Below, in pieces: positions 21,724 through 34,050 of a stretch of DNA of 64,000 nt. A program made the position numbers and the translations under genes. Source of the stretch: Dreissena polymorpha (Eukaryota; Mollusca; Bivalvia; Myida; Dreissenidae); NCBI RefSeq assembly GCF_020536995.1, contig NC_068355.1, positions 72,222,828 to 72,286,827 on the forward strand, in the 5' to 3' direction. The notes under the pieces were generated by a model. That model was not told the DNA's origin and ran no database searches. It saw only the letters and a program-made list of their open reading frames with translations. Numbering within the stretch: the stretch's first letter is position 1; every line of letters starts with the position of its first letter.

Positions 21724-24700
21724 ATGGAGACGGAATATGCCACATACCGAGAAACAGTTGACCTACACTCTGATGGTAGGTAAAATTATATTTATTGTCC
21801 CCTACTGGTGAAGCCGGAGGTGACTTATGGTTTGCGCTTATGGTCTGTCTGTCTGTCTGTATGTTTGTCTGTCTCTCTGTCAGTCAGTCACACTTTTCTG
21901 GATCCTGCGATAACTTTACAAGTTCTTCATATTTTTCCATGAAACTTGAAACATGGATAGCTTGCAATATGGAGATTATGCATGTCATTTCATTATGTTC
22001 ATATGTCTATGGCAACAAATATTTAAAAAAAACACAACTAGAAATGTGTTTGTCGGACAAACAGGCAGGGCAAAAACAATATGTCACCCACTGTATTGGT
22101 GGGGACATACAAACACTGACAACGGAGGAGACAATATTGTTTGGCAATATCTTGTTTTAATATGCATACACTGAAAACTGATTATACACTATGGCTGAAT
22201 GATTGAGGTTTCGTCACAATGATATGTTAAAGGGTTGTATATATGGTGTTGATATACAAGACGATTTTGTGATTTATTCTAGTGCTATATATGCATTTTG
22301 ATTATAGAATAGAGTATTTGTAAAAAAAAGTACGCTTTTAATTGTCAAAGTTCATCCAACTTTTGAGCTTTGAACTAGATTTTAGTCCAAATAAGCATTG
22401 ATTGCGGTAAAATGTTGAATAATTTACTTTGGTTTCAGATGACGATTTTGATCGAGTTTCATTGCTTGAAGATGAAACACAACTTGAAGATGAAACACAA
22501 CTTGAAGATGAAACACAACTTGAAAATGATGGTAATGGAAGTCTGTAAATAAAAGAAAACGTCATTAAAGACTTGTGCATTGCCATATATATCTTTACTA
22601 ATTAAGGTCACAGTTACAATTTGTTCATATTCCATGTATTGCCGATTGTAGATAGCTTTTCTGATAATGTGCTTTATCAACACACTAAATTTTTGGATTT
22701 CGAAAAATTGTCAAAGCTTTATCATTGTAAATTAGATAATGCTTTCATTACTTCTATGCTAAAAGGTGATTCTTTTGTACACAGATCTCAGTAACTCTGA
22801 TGAAGAGGAGGATTATCAGGAACTTCTCACTAGGTCAGAGGCGAAATCAGGTACAATGAGTTCTCAGTATTATTAACTCTTTACAAACCGTATTTATCAT
22901 TTATTCATCTGTAAACATGAATGGTGCTAGACAAATACATTTAACTTTATTTACATCACATCAATTCGGAAACAGATAGCTTGAAGTAACGTTGAAATGT
23001 ACTGTTTATTGCACTAAAAATTTGAATAGTACAAGACTTTTTAACAAAAAATAATGAGGAAGAGAGAGAGGAGAGACACACAGAGAGAGACAGAGAGAGA
23101 ATATTTGTTGGATTTGAAGGAATATCGATTTTTTATGTCACGATTGATTATATAAAATAATATTTTCGCGCAGCCACTCGTGAAAATATGTATTTTTATA
23201 ATCACGAGTGATTTAAAATCGATATTCCATCGAATCCAACAAATTTTCTTTTTAATTTATCCTTTTGTCACTGTTTTTTTTTTTTACATTGTAAAAGAGT
23301 TTAACTACCCGGTAATCATTTCGATGCATTCATGACGTCATTTCATTGAAAAACGACGTCATTTCACAGTAAAACAGTGAAAATTATCAATATTATTCAC
23401 TGTTGTTTTTCACTGTTTAAAACTATTAAATAACAGTTTAATTTCACTGACTGAGATTTCTCTCTATCAACCACCGGAAAGCGTAATATAATATAAATAT
23501 TAATATATATATATATATATATATAATATTCATTTAATCCTTAACACAACATGCAATGCTTATGCAGTTAACAGTTTCCAGGCCATATGTTTCTATTAAT
23601 CATTTATTATGAATTGCAACACAACCATTGCTAATTACATGACATCTTAGTAAGCTAAATAAATATTATTGTATTGAAGTAGTACAATGTGTTGGATTCA
23701 ATGGAATTTCCATTTTAATTCAATCGTGATCATACAATGTCTGAAATTGTTGGGGTTTTCTTTCAGAAAAGAGGGGCAGACCGGTGGGTTACCGAAAACA
23801 TGAGCGGCAAGAACGGGAGACCAAAAAGGGTGAATTATAAATAAAATATTAGTAATTTCATTATTATCCATTTATGTCTTATAGTGTTATGAATTATTTA
23901 TATCAACGTTTCAGACCACAAAAAAATTACAAATTAAATAAAATGTTTGTTTTTTTATTGAAATAAGCAAATTGTCCCCTACCGGTTTCACCGGAGGGGA
24001 CTTATGGTTTGCATCTGTCAGTCTTGTCAGTCTGTCTGTCCGTCAGTCCTTCACACTTTTCTGGATCCAGCGATAACTTTTAAAGTTCTTAATATTTTTT
24101 CATGAAACTTGCAACATGGATAGATGGCAATATCAGGCCGTCAACTGACTTAAGCAAAAATATTGGAAAAAAACTATAGGAATTTTTACATCAAAATAAA
24201 GGAGGTTTGGGTTTGTTTAGGGTTAAATTATAGCAATTTTATGGCAAAAAGTAATGTTCTAGAGATATGTAGAGAACTTCTTACTTAGTTGTTTTCCGTC
24301 AATAATCATTAAATTCATGTTTGACTTAACAAAACAGTCCCTCATCTTCCCACCAAGGCAGATATGCTGATGCAGCAACACACTGTGGTCATCAATGTGG
24401 GCACCTGAATTTCATCAAAGGTGTCCATATAGATATCACAATAGTGTACAACAGCACTCCTGCAAGATGGTGATGCCTTGGAAGAGGAGGGACAGCTTTT
24501 TCAAACTGTAAATTAAAATATCTTAAGGCAGTATTACTTCTTTTATAGAAAGAGAGGAAATTTTCAAAACAAAATAGTGGAAAAGTAAAAAATATAGAAA
24601 AATAGAGAAAAAAGTAAAAAATATAGGAAAATATAGGTTTTGAAAAATGTGTGAACATTCTCCAAAATATAGGAAAATATAGGAATATAGGAATCAGTTG

Positions 24701-27700
24701 ACGGCCTGCTATATGGAAATTTTGCACGTCAATTCATTTTGTTCCTACGTCAAAAATTGTGTTTGCTATGGAAACAAAAAAAATTATTCTGAAAATGATG
24801 GAATTTCTGACAATGGTGGAGTCGGTAGGGGACCATATTGCTTGACAATAGCCTTGTTTAAAATTTGAATTGTAACATTTTGGACATGTCCATCCTTCAT
24901 TCATTACAGTGAAGAAAGACCTGCTGCCACTGGAGGTTTTACAGGCTTACTTGTGTTGTAGCCTAATGTGTTTGGCAGCAATGCCAATTGAAGTGATGCG
25001 CACGGCAAGAGACAGTGTTCAACAGCTGTCCTTGTTAGAGCGCTCACAGTGGATACTCAATTGGATTTCTACTCACACACAGTAATATGAAGATCCTTAA
25101 CTGTGTTGTAATACACAGTATAACATGACAAAATATATTGCAAATGAATCACATTATGACAACTGTCTTGTTACTTTTTATTATTTTATTAATGAGTAAT
25201 ATTTCTATTAACTTATGTGGTAACTTTAAAAAACTATATAGTTATGCCAATTATTGTCATTCAAGGACATATTTTATCATATTTAATTTTATGCATGTTT
25301 ATGCAACATGAAAATAAAATCATTCAAATATATTTCTTATTCAAAATACTATTTACACACCTAAATGGAATAAGATGTGCCTGATATAATCTTGTGTATC
25401 TATGTGTTTACACCTAACAGGAATTCTCATTAACATTGGAATTTTCAGGAAACCTGAAAACAAGACAGTCTTCATAATTGAAGGCGTGAAAGTGTGCAAA
25501 AGTGCTTGGTTGAAGTGTCTGGGGATTCCACTTAGTACTTACTACGCCTTGTGGACAAAATTTACAGGTTTGATTTCATGGTTGCATATTTACAATAAAA
25601 TTAAGTATCTTTTAAACCTTAATACAGCTTATTTTAAGTCCTAAATACAGGTTCTTTTAAGTTTGCTTTTTAGACAAGCCAAAAAAATGGAAAACACTTT
25701 TTCATAAGAAATGTTCATTATAATTGTGTTTCACAGATGGCACCAAATATTTGGTGGGACCTGGCAAGGTGCTTGGAGCAAAGACTGTGGAAACACAGTA
25801 TGCATTGTCTTGGCTGAGCAGCTTTGCCAGTCGTTATGCTGACAAGATGCCAGATTCTAACAAGTAAGATATTGTTTTTTTTTCGGCGTAGCTGTATAAC
25901 CCAGCTTTTCACCTTACCTGACCGTGCCACGAATGAATACACTTCATTTATTCCAATGGCTGATTTGAGTATACCACCAGAACATTGGAAACATTTCCAC
26001 GTGTTTGTAACACTGTTTTACTGTGTGTTCATCATGAAACAATTCTATCTCTAATGAAAAGGCTTGATTGATAGAACAGTTTTACACTCAACTCTTGACA
26101 TCAATACAGTTTGTGCGTGCACCTTTTATTTTCAGAGGATTGCCAGCGCCAAAATGTTTGTATTTAAAGGCTATGTTCTCATATTTAGTAATTAATTACA
26201 TATTCCTGTCTGTGAACTAGTATATTTTAGTTCATATACTTCGCATGTGGCCGGTTGACTAAAATGTTTTAATTTCACTTCCATTTTTCTTTTCTTGTAT
26301 CTATAGATATATGATCAGAAATATGTAATAATGTAAAATAAAACGTACTGCGTGGAATGCAGCTAAGAACTGTACATACAAAGACATATGCTATCTTTGA
26401 TTTCAGTCATTAAACTCTTTACCTTTCACCAACCACAATCACCGCCGTATATCTTTTTTTTAAAGATATTTCTTGTTATTACTGTAACATATTACTCAAT
26501 TATGTATATAAATATTTGTTTGAATTCTCTTTGTTATTGATATGTTTCATGTTGTGCATGACCATATCGTATCGTTCTTAGTTGTTTGTTTTAGACTTCA
26601 TCTTCCCTGCTGCTTAAAAAAAAAAGATGTGTACAACATGATGTGTGTGGAAGCAGAGGTGTATGGCGAACATCCGATCAGCCATACACACTTCATGCGG
26701 GTGTGGGCCAGGTACATGCCACACATCATCATTCCTAAGGTAAAGTTAAAGTAGTCGTGTGTAGTCTAAACAATTACTCAAATATCAAATAACAAATATC
26801 AGATCAAATAAAAATATAATATTTATTTTGACTTAAGCATAACAAGCTTATCGTCATATACAAATACATGAAAATCTTACAGACAACATGTAACAAGCAA
26901 AGTACACTCAATTGTTAGTGTAGGCTATAGTTAATCTTAACAAATCATGTGGTAATAAACAAATTATTATTTCTTTTTTTTGAAACACGTTATACAATAA
27001 GTTGATAACTTTCTAAGTGTCGTTTTCTTTCTACCATTTAGGAGTTTAATAAATTTGACCATAGTATTACTAGGTCACTTGTAATAGAATTCTGGAATAT
27101 ATTTGATTCTTGCTTATAGGTATTGCAGACAGTATAAGTATGAAATGTACCTCATATTCAATATCATTACAGCTTCACATGGGGCATATTCTTTCGTTTC
27201 TGACAATATTATGATGTCTGCCAGTTTCAATAAACAAATTATGGGATGATAGATGCATTTTGGCAATAGTCCTTCTATGTTTTTTTGTTTTCAATTAAAT
27301 ATAAATACGGTGACCTTTCGAATATAGGTTTTAATTCTTTATATATAATATCAAAAAAACAAAAATACATCTTAAGTTTGATTTCTGTTATATTAATTTA
27401 ACTTTGATTTTTTGCAATTTTACAATCTCTTTTTTATTCAGTGCACTGTTTTGCAATTGGAAAGTTGGTTTTCTTTCAAACAATTGTACATTTATTGCAG
27501 AGATCCAGATTTTCAGCATGTGATGTGTGCACAAAAATAAAGACTGAAATTGAAAAGGCAACATGCAGGGAGGAAAAGAAAAAACTATTCAAATTGAGAG
27601 AATTACATTTACAACAGCAGAAGTAATGATATGTTTTTTTTCTGTATTCATTTTTATACTTTCATTCTGATTTAACCATCTAATGAATTACATGACAGAT

Positions 27701-30700
27701 TGATGAAATTGTAACTTATGCCCCTGATAGGATGGCTTATAGCAGTTGAACTGTACGTCAGTCCATCTGTCCGTCCCAAAACGTTAACATTGGCCATAAC
27801 TTATGCAATATTGAAGATAGCAACTTAATATTTGGTCTGCATGTGTATCTTATGGAGCTGCACATTTTTGAGTGGTGAAACGTCTAGGTCATCCTTTAAG
27901 GTCAAAGGTTAAATATATGGCTTCAAAGTGGCAGGCGCAGTAGGGGGCATTGTGTTTCTTAAAAAAACAAATCTCTTGCTAAGTGTTTCAATTAACATGA
28001 ATCAGCTTTCACAAAAATATTTACAGACCTAATGTTCATTAAGATGTATAATTGGATGATAATAAAGTATGTCTTAATAAATTGACATGAAGAATTGATA
28101 ACAAAGGATAGTTTAAATATATGTTGGACTAGCATTGCAATTCTACATTAAACATTATGTTAATTTTGTTCTTTTAGCCAGGAACGCCAGAAGTACTATA
28201 AGCATGCGCAAAAGGCAAAGTTTAGCCCTGCCAGATACCTGTCTATCATTCTGGATGGGATGGACCAGGAGAAGACAAGCCTTCCACATTACCTGAAGGA
28301 AGCAAAGGGGACTGTCTAACCTCTGGAAGGTGAAAGTTAATCTCATGGGTGCCATTGTCCATGGATATGGTGCCTATGGATTTTTTGACACCTTCCAGTG
28401 GGCTCATGGCAGTTCCTTTGCTATCAGTGGTAATCAAAATACTAAATGTTATTTTAACCTCGTCCATATTCTGTTATTTTGTAACTTAAACTTCCCATAG
28501 TGCAAATCTATGTTCTAATCTCCCTCTGGCACATGTTTCTTATAAACCTTTGGAACAAAATGTGTTTCACTCCGATTTCCAATCCCAATGTAAAAAAACA
28601 AAAACATAAATAATTAAAAAAAATATAGATAGCTGCAATCGCCATATGAGTGTTCTACATTTATCCAATTGTGATTGAATTTTTGAAAAAAACGTATAAA
28701 GAAGACATTCCAATGATGATGATCTGAATGAAAATGTGATAAGAATTTCAAGATATTTTTCTTGCATTTCAGTTCTGGTTCATACCCTTCTGCTTATGAC
28801 CAGTCTCCCTCCTGTTCTCTACCTGCAACTAGACAACTGTCCAGGGCAAAATAAAAACAGGTATTTGATAGAGGTTTACAATCAGAAAATATGAGATACT
28901 CAATATGTTCATGAATCTATATATAGAAATAAACAATTTTATTATATGCTTACTTATTGTCTCTGATAAAAAAGAATACAAGTTGTATCAGTAGTTATAA
29001 TACAACTGCACAGAAATAAATTAAGATGTATGCCACTGGCTAGTTTACTGATTCCGTATTACCATACTAAACAGTTTATTTTTTATGATGTCACATGGAA
29101 CATCGAAACAATAGTTATACACATGCCCAATAATGACCGCTTAAAATAATTCACTAATAAGGGTCTTTTGTTTAACAGATACATGCTGGGATTCCTGGCT
29201 GCCTTGGTGGAATATGGTGTTTTTCAGAAAGTCAAACTTTCATTCCTCATGGTGGGACATACACATGAGGACATTGATCAAATGTTTTCCAGGTACTCAA
29301 CCATATTACAGCAAAATTTTACAAGGGTAGCAGTATTCATATGAAGATAAAAAATTTTTACATAACATTTATCACTCACATTCAAAGGAGATTATCAAAT
29401 ACATCATTATTTCTCTTAATTTCAGATTTTCAACATGGTTGTGGACAAAGGAGGTGAGGACACTTGATGAACTAATAATTGGCTTCGAAAAATGTTACAC
29501 ACCTGCACCCACAGGTAAGTCTTTCTATAGATGCATATGTAATTAAGTATATAATTAAGTTTTGTTGACTAAAGATACAGGTATTTAATTTCATTGTTTT
29601 GTTCCTTAGTCTATGCTAGGGGAAATTTTTTTTTTGACCTGTCTGTTGTGTTCGTTGGTTTGTTTGTTTGCTTCAGACTCAAACATTGGCCATAACTTTT
29701 GCAATACTAGTACTTTGAAGCCACTTGATAGTTGACATGCAAGTGCATTAAATGAACCATACTCAGATTGACCAATACCTTTTTATTAGTACATCTTTAT
29801 TTGTTCATTATCTGGTTAAAATTTGTCTTTCTGAGAGCCACAAGAATTATTCAAAGTGAAACATAAAAAACATATACCAAGCTTTCATTTTAAGATATTA
29901 AAATGGATGATTCCAGGGATCAAGCTCAGTGAGGTATACAACTTTGCTGAGTACCTCGACATGAATCCCATTTGTAACCACAGCAGGCCACATGTTTTCA
30001 AAATAATAAATCAGAATGGCAAAGCTGTGATTTACACAAAAAAGTGGTCCACCGACAAGGTAAAATCAACTAATGTAATTAAGGAACCCCTTTAATGATT
30101 AAGCTCAAGAAAAGCTTAATAAACTTTAGGAAATTTTATAAAGCAGAAATTTATGAAATAATATTTCCTTTTGTTTTGCAAAAGCCTCACATGACATTGG
30201 CTTTCATAAAAAATGTGTCATATATAGCAATTACTATTCATATTTATGTCAAAATTTAATGAAGATTACTAAACATGACTTTGCAATACACTCAGTTTGT
30301 GACTTTATCTAAAGTTCAAAGAAAATAAAATAATATAAATAATCAACATCGATATCATATTCTTTTTTCAACAACATCTACTGCCTTTTTTTGTAAATAA
30401 CATTTACAGAAGATAAAATGACTTAAAAACATGAAAATTGAATATAAAATGAATCTTAAAAAATCATAACATTTTTAAAAAGTTGCATAAGTAAAATACA
30501 TATCCCTTATATGTATTACTTGACAGAAAGTTTCACGCAAGGTGGTTTTTACATGTATAAGTGATGATGTGATTAAAAACTTTGATTTCGTGCAACAAAA
30601 ATTACTAAGTGTTCTGAAATATTAACATAAATTGCAAATAGAGCTATTGTGATTGTCAACTTTGGTACTGGGTAATGCTCTATGGATTACATTTTGCCAG

Positions 30701-33021
30701 GAAATTTAATTTATAAACTGTACAAATATGTATTTGTACTGAAGTCCTCAAAATGAATTAAATATTTAAACATGTCTATTGCAGACTTGGAATGTATGCG
30801 AAGGAAACTTCTTGTTGAAGAGTTGCCCGTCAGGACCAGTTTCACAGATTGCCCCATCGTTGGAACGCATTGATGATAAGGTCATCAATGATATGCAGAC
30901 GTTTGCTTCGTAAGTAGCGTAAGCTATGAGATGATGCCATCTAGACTGAACACTAAGGTTATTTATGTTTCAATTTTTAAAATCAATTCAACAATTAACT
31001 GTTCACCCCAGCCATATATCGTTAATTGGCTTAACACACTTCGAAAAGTATGCACTGATATATTTCATGCATTTTAATTAAATTAGCCTCACACTTAGAG
31101 GTAATTTTATTTTTATATGTATTAGTAAACAAGATGTGTTTGTGAAACACTATGTCCCCCATATATCTTTGACCTTGAACGATGACCTTTAACTTTCACC
31201 ACTCAAATTGTGAAGCTTCATGAGGTACACTTGCATGCCAAATATCAAGTCGCTATCTTTAATATTACAAAAGTTAAGGCCAATGTTAGATTTTGAAGCA
31301 AACAAACAAACAAAAACAAACAGACAGGGCAAAAACAATATGACCCCAAATATTTGAAAATGCTAGCTAAAGATTTAATTTATATGGTATATTTTCACAT
31401 TGGAGTTCATTGATTAACATCCAAATTGTGTGTGCATGTCTTTGGTAAAAGCGACCACATTCTTGGTGATATAATGGTATTAAAAATCTCGAAATATAAC
31501 ATATTGACCAATTATGTTTATATATTGCAGTTTCTACAAGGACAATGCCATGGCCAACTACTGGGACAAATATTTCAATGAACTTAAGGAAATAGGTAAT
31601 TATTTTGTAGACATTTTAAGTTTAAAAAACATACAAGCTCTATTTCCAGCAACACAAATATTAAGACAGAGAGGTACAGAATGTTATATGAGTATCACAT
31701 ATTTTTTATGCTTTCTGGTGGATCATAGGGAAATATCAGTTAAAACTATTTTAAAAGTTAAAAAAAGGGGGAAAAGCTTTAAATAAAAAGAAAATTTGTT
31801 GGATTCGGTGGAATATCTTCATGTATATTAATTCACACATGATCATAGAAAACATAGATTTTTACTCATGGCTGCGCTACTCGTAAAAAATTACTTTCTA
31901 TGATCACTCAAATCCAACAAATATCCTCTATTTATTTTATGCTTTGCAGAGGTTTATAGAGTATAAATATCAGTAAAACAGAATTGATATTTAACTATTT
32001 AAAACAGTGAAAAATAACAGTGAAATATATTGATTATGTATCACTGTTTTACTGTAAAATTAAGTAATATTTTAAGGAAATGACGTCATTATTCCTCTGA
32101 AATTCTCCAGGTAAACTATTTTATGTAAAAAAACAGTAAAAAAAGCATAAAATAAAATAAAAAGAAAATTTGTTGGATACAGAAGAAAATCAATCTAAAT
32201 TGAGTGATCACAGAAAATGCATGTTTTCTATTATCACTAGTATCCAACTAATATTCTGACCTACACTTATTCTAGCCATCCTAATATTTTCAAGTCATTT
32301 TTGCACAAAAAAATATAAAACATTCTTTCATATTTAAAAAAACTACATTCTAGGAGCAGGAAAACAAATCTGGCTAATTGCACAATTGAGCCTGAGGTAT
32401 ATATTACTAAGATGCTGAATCTACGAAAATTGACATACCAGTTCATGATTGCATAAAGCTACTGGTTAATTAACACCACGTTGATCACTCATCATTGCAA
32501 AATAAGTATTTATGCATGTTCTTCCTTCAGAGGACAGTTGGATGGATGAGCCAGTGCACATCCTTGATCTGCTTATGCAGAAAAGGAGGCAAGAGGACAC
32601 AGCAGCCTCAGATGACTTATCGGACTTGCTGGGAATCGCAAAAATAGACGATCCCATCCCTCCTGTAATAATAGGCAACAAGAAGGCTGCTGCTGCCTCT
32701 GCTGCTCCAGCGAAAGAAACGATCAAAGAAGGCTTCTTTGTTTTACTTGACTGGGCGAAATATGCAGATGAGTGGCCCCAGCTTGCCAAAGTCATTAATA
32801 TTGTATCGCCTGCAGAGGTTGAAATTCACTGGTACAAGGGGGCAAAAACAACAGCCTGGACTCCGGCAAGTAGGAGAATGAAAGGCTGCAAAGGTGGTAA
32901 GACTGAACCCTTTGTTGAAACTGTGAACACCAATGTCATCTGGTGCAGAGGGTTCAGTCTTACCCCTTCTGGGCACTTGCCCAAACACATTAAGGATCAG
33001 GTAGATGTTTATTTTGACTAG
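21724..33021 (+). CDS. Gene B: RNase H/transposase-like (DUF7869-type) protein, 17 exons
   Basis: Exons: 21724-21775, 22439-22531, 22785-22850, 23767-23829, 24910-25081, 25449-25567, 25737-25863, 26595-26739, 27501-27622, 28178-28429, 28773-28860, 29179-29292, 29426-29514, 29917-30059, 30785-30909, 31531-31595, 32531-33021. All introns are GT-AG and phases match. The sum is 2,326 nt, one more than a multiple of three, because of a 1-nt frameshift in exon 10 (about 28303-28310). Visible parts: an acidic N-terminus with a LEDETQ repeat; AT-hook KRGRPVGY (72-79); a helical VCKSAWLKCLGI region; cysteines at 236/237 and 286/289 (CDVC); a core with LDGMDQ (346-350), LDNCPGQNKN (423-432) and GHTHEDIDQMFSR (459-471); and a C-terminal WYKG-containing domain encoded by exon 17. 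The D-D-E/D spacing suits an RNase H-fold recombinase. The family name is from memory. Confidence 0.85.
21798..22140 (+). mobile_element. CCCCTACTGGTGAAGCCGGAGG-type repeat in gene B intron 1
   Basis: A TTGTCCCCTACTGGTGAAGC head, GTCTGTCTGTCTGTATG leader, ACTTTTCTGGATCCTGCGAT body, and an ATGTCACCCACTGTATTGGT / GGTGGGGACAT tail. A related copy lies at 23970-24860. Confidence 0.5.
23040..23480 (+). repeat. Element-specific palindromic module in gene B intron 3
   Basis: A short GAGAGA run (23055-23100) precedes a palindrome with arms TTTGTTGGATTTGAAGGAAT and its GAATCCAACAAAT partner. The centre carries GCGCAGCCACTCGTGAAAA. Next come TGACGTCAT motifs and a CACTGTTTT/CAGTGAAAA cluster (23355-23450), then a TA microsatellite (about 23503-23525). 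The layout matches 31790-32110 and the TIR module. Confidence 0.65.
23970..24860 (+). mobile_element. CCCCTACCGG-type repeat split by a TIR element, gene B intron 4
   Basis: A TTGTCCCCTACCGGTTTCAC head, ACTTTTCTGGATCCAGCGAT body and GGTAGGGGACCATATTGCTT tail flank an internal insertion at 24135-24709. It is the family of 21798-22140. Confidence 0.55.
24135..24709. mobile_element. 575-bp TIR element nested in the 23.97-kb repeat
   Basis: Inverted termini CAGGCCGTCAACTGA (24135 on) and TCAGTTGACGGCCTG (to 24709) are matched over 15 bp. The interior has short AAATATAGGAAAATATAGG repeats. The target duplication is unclear, with ATAT-like bases on both sides. No coding capacity. Confidence 0.65.
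27710..27975 (+). repeat. Fragment of a GGTCAAAGG-rich dispersed repeat, gene B intron 9
   Basis: Contains ATGCCCCTGATAGGATGGCT, AACATTGGCCATAACTTATG and a GGTCATCCTTTAAGGTCAAA segment. It is related to the element at 48.97-50.05 kb. Confidence 0.5.
28178..29292 (+). other. Gene B exons 10-12: catalytic-core candidate with one frameshift
   Basis: Exon 10 encodes ILDGMDQEKTSLPHYL, then, after a +1 shift at the GCAAAGGGGACT run near 28303-28310, LWKVKVNLMGAIVHGYG and a GFFDTFQWAHG segment. Exon 11 gives VLYLQLDNCPGQNKN and exon 12 FLMVGHTHEDIDQMFSR. The shift lies in an A3G4 run, so it may be an assembly error or a genuine inactivating change. Both sides of it look conserved and carry no other stop. 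Confidence 0.75.
31130..31350 (-). mobile_element. ATGTCCCC-ended repeat, gene B intron 15
   Basis: GTTTGTGAAACACTATGTCC to CAGACAGGGCAAAAACAATA, the family of 6885-7160. Confidence 0.5.
31790..32110 (+). repeat. Element-specific palindromic module in gene B intron 16
   Basis: A palindrome with outer arms AAATTTGTTGGATTCGGTGG and CAAATCCAACAAATA, GATCATAGAAAAC / TTTCTATGATCACTC inner arms and a GGCTGCGCTACTCG centre. It is followed by a CAGTGAAAAATAACAGTGAA cluster and TGACGTCA. A reduced copy (TTTGTTGGATAC ... TATCCAAC) lies at 32160-32255. Confidence 0.65.
32531..33021 (+). other. Gene B terminal exon
   Basis: The largest exon encodes 163 residues and the TAG stop. It starts EDSWMDEPVHILDLLMQKRR and has an Ala/Lys linker (NKKAAAASAAPAKE). 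It then has a compact domain with GFFVLLDWAKYADEWPQLAK, VEIHWYKGAKTTAW and VIWCRGFSLTP. The aromatic pattern is reminiscent of chromo/BAH-like small beta domains, but this is a weak structural impression. Confidence 0.8.
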
Positions 33022-33065
33022 AGCAACTACAAACACTTAATCACACTTCTTATTAAGAAATACAA

Positions 33066-33174
33066 TTTTCTATGAGTGTTTCTTGTCGAATAACCCACAG
33101 CACGAGCGATTTGATAACATGCATCTATACACCTTACTGTGGGTTATTCAACAACAAACACTCATAGAAAAATA
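33066..33174. mobile_element. Foldback MITE downstream of gene B
   Basis: Near-perfect arms of about 33 bp. TTCTATGAGTGTTTCTTGTC and GAATAACCCACAG on the left pair with CTGTGGGTTATTC and AACAAACACTCATAGAA on the right, around a loop of about 40 bp. No coding content. Confidence 0.7.
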
Positions 33175-34009
33175 TTAATTAGATTCTAACATGATTCAGA
33201 TTGATTGGTTCAAGCTTTTGAACTTAAACTATAGTTTTCAATACTTCGCCCTTCTAAGTACAAAGTTCCCTTTTTAGTGACGTCATTGAATTGTACTAAC
33301 ATATGAAGTTGTTTTCATTCATAAATATTTTGCTCATGACTTAACTTTAATTCAGAACAAACATCGTAGAAACTAAATGACGTCATGTTCATTGATGCTA
33401 CTGACAAGCTGATATGCTCTTAATGTTTTTTAATTACGTTTCATAACAAATAAAAAATAGGATATACTTTCTTTTTTTCTTTTTAAGGCAATGGCAAACA
33501 GCAAGTTTGTTTTACTTAAAATGTTTATTTTCATTTAAACAAACTTTATTAACATCCTCAATAAGTATGCATATGTCGAGGCCTTCCTACTCCACACCTT
33601 ACAAACATAATGTGTTAATAGCAATTAAATACATAATTATTGCAGAATAACCCACACTTGATTTCTGTATATAGAAAACAAGTGGCGTGGAAAAATGCAA
33701 AACATAGAAACATTTTTTTTTGGCAATTGGTCATTCGCCTTAAACTAATAAGAGTATCATCTGAAAAAATGGATTTCTGTTTTCATATTGATAATTGACC
33801 GTGGTATGCAAGGTTAATAATTGTATGCCTTAAATGGTTAATGAAATTCAAAAGCAAAAAAAAAATCCTCAATCTTTTAAAGAAAACACTTTGTGTCAAA
33901 CTTGGATTTATGACAATAGTTTATTTGTTTCACAACAACAAAAGCATAAGAGCAGAGGAAAAAAAAAGTAATGATAGAAGTGTGATTAAGTGTGTGCATT
34001 TCAACCTCT

Positions 34010-34050
34010 GCATGTGGTGGCAGTGGTGTAGTGGTTATGGTGTCTGTCTT
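34010..34050 (+). mobile_element. tRNA-derived SINE head fragment at the inner edge of the right TIR
   Basis: TGGCAGTGGTGTAGTGGTTA followed by TGGTGTCTGTCTTGC resembles a tRNA-type box A (TGGTGTAGTGGTTA). The same head occurs in the SINE at 57560-57720. No box B follows, so only the 5' part is present. Confidence 0.5.

Noticed and set aside
28246-28467. Minus-strand 73-codon frame opposite gene B exon 10
   Set aside because: It is antisense to a phase-consistent exon carrying recognisable motifs, and is a shadow.
8716-33021. Genes A and B as ordinary host genes with two chance-flanking repeats
   Set aside because: The matched ATCA flanks and the exact satellite reconstruction tie both ends to one insertion. 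It remains possible that host genes were captured as cargo.
34012-34050. Functional tRNA gene
   Set aside because: Only a box A-like head is present, with no box B and no cloverleaf. It fits a truncated SINE.
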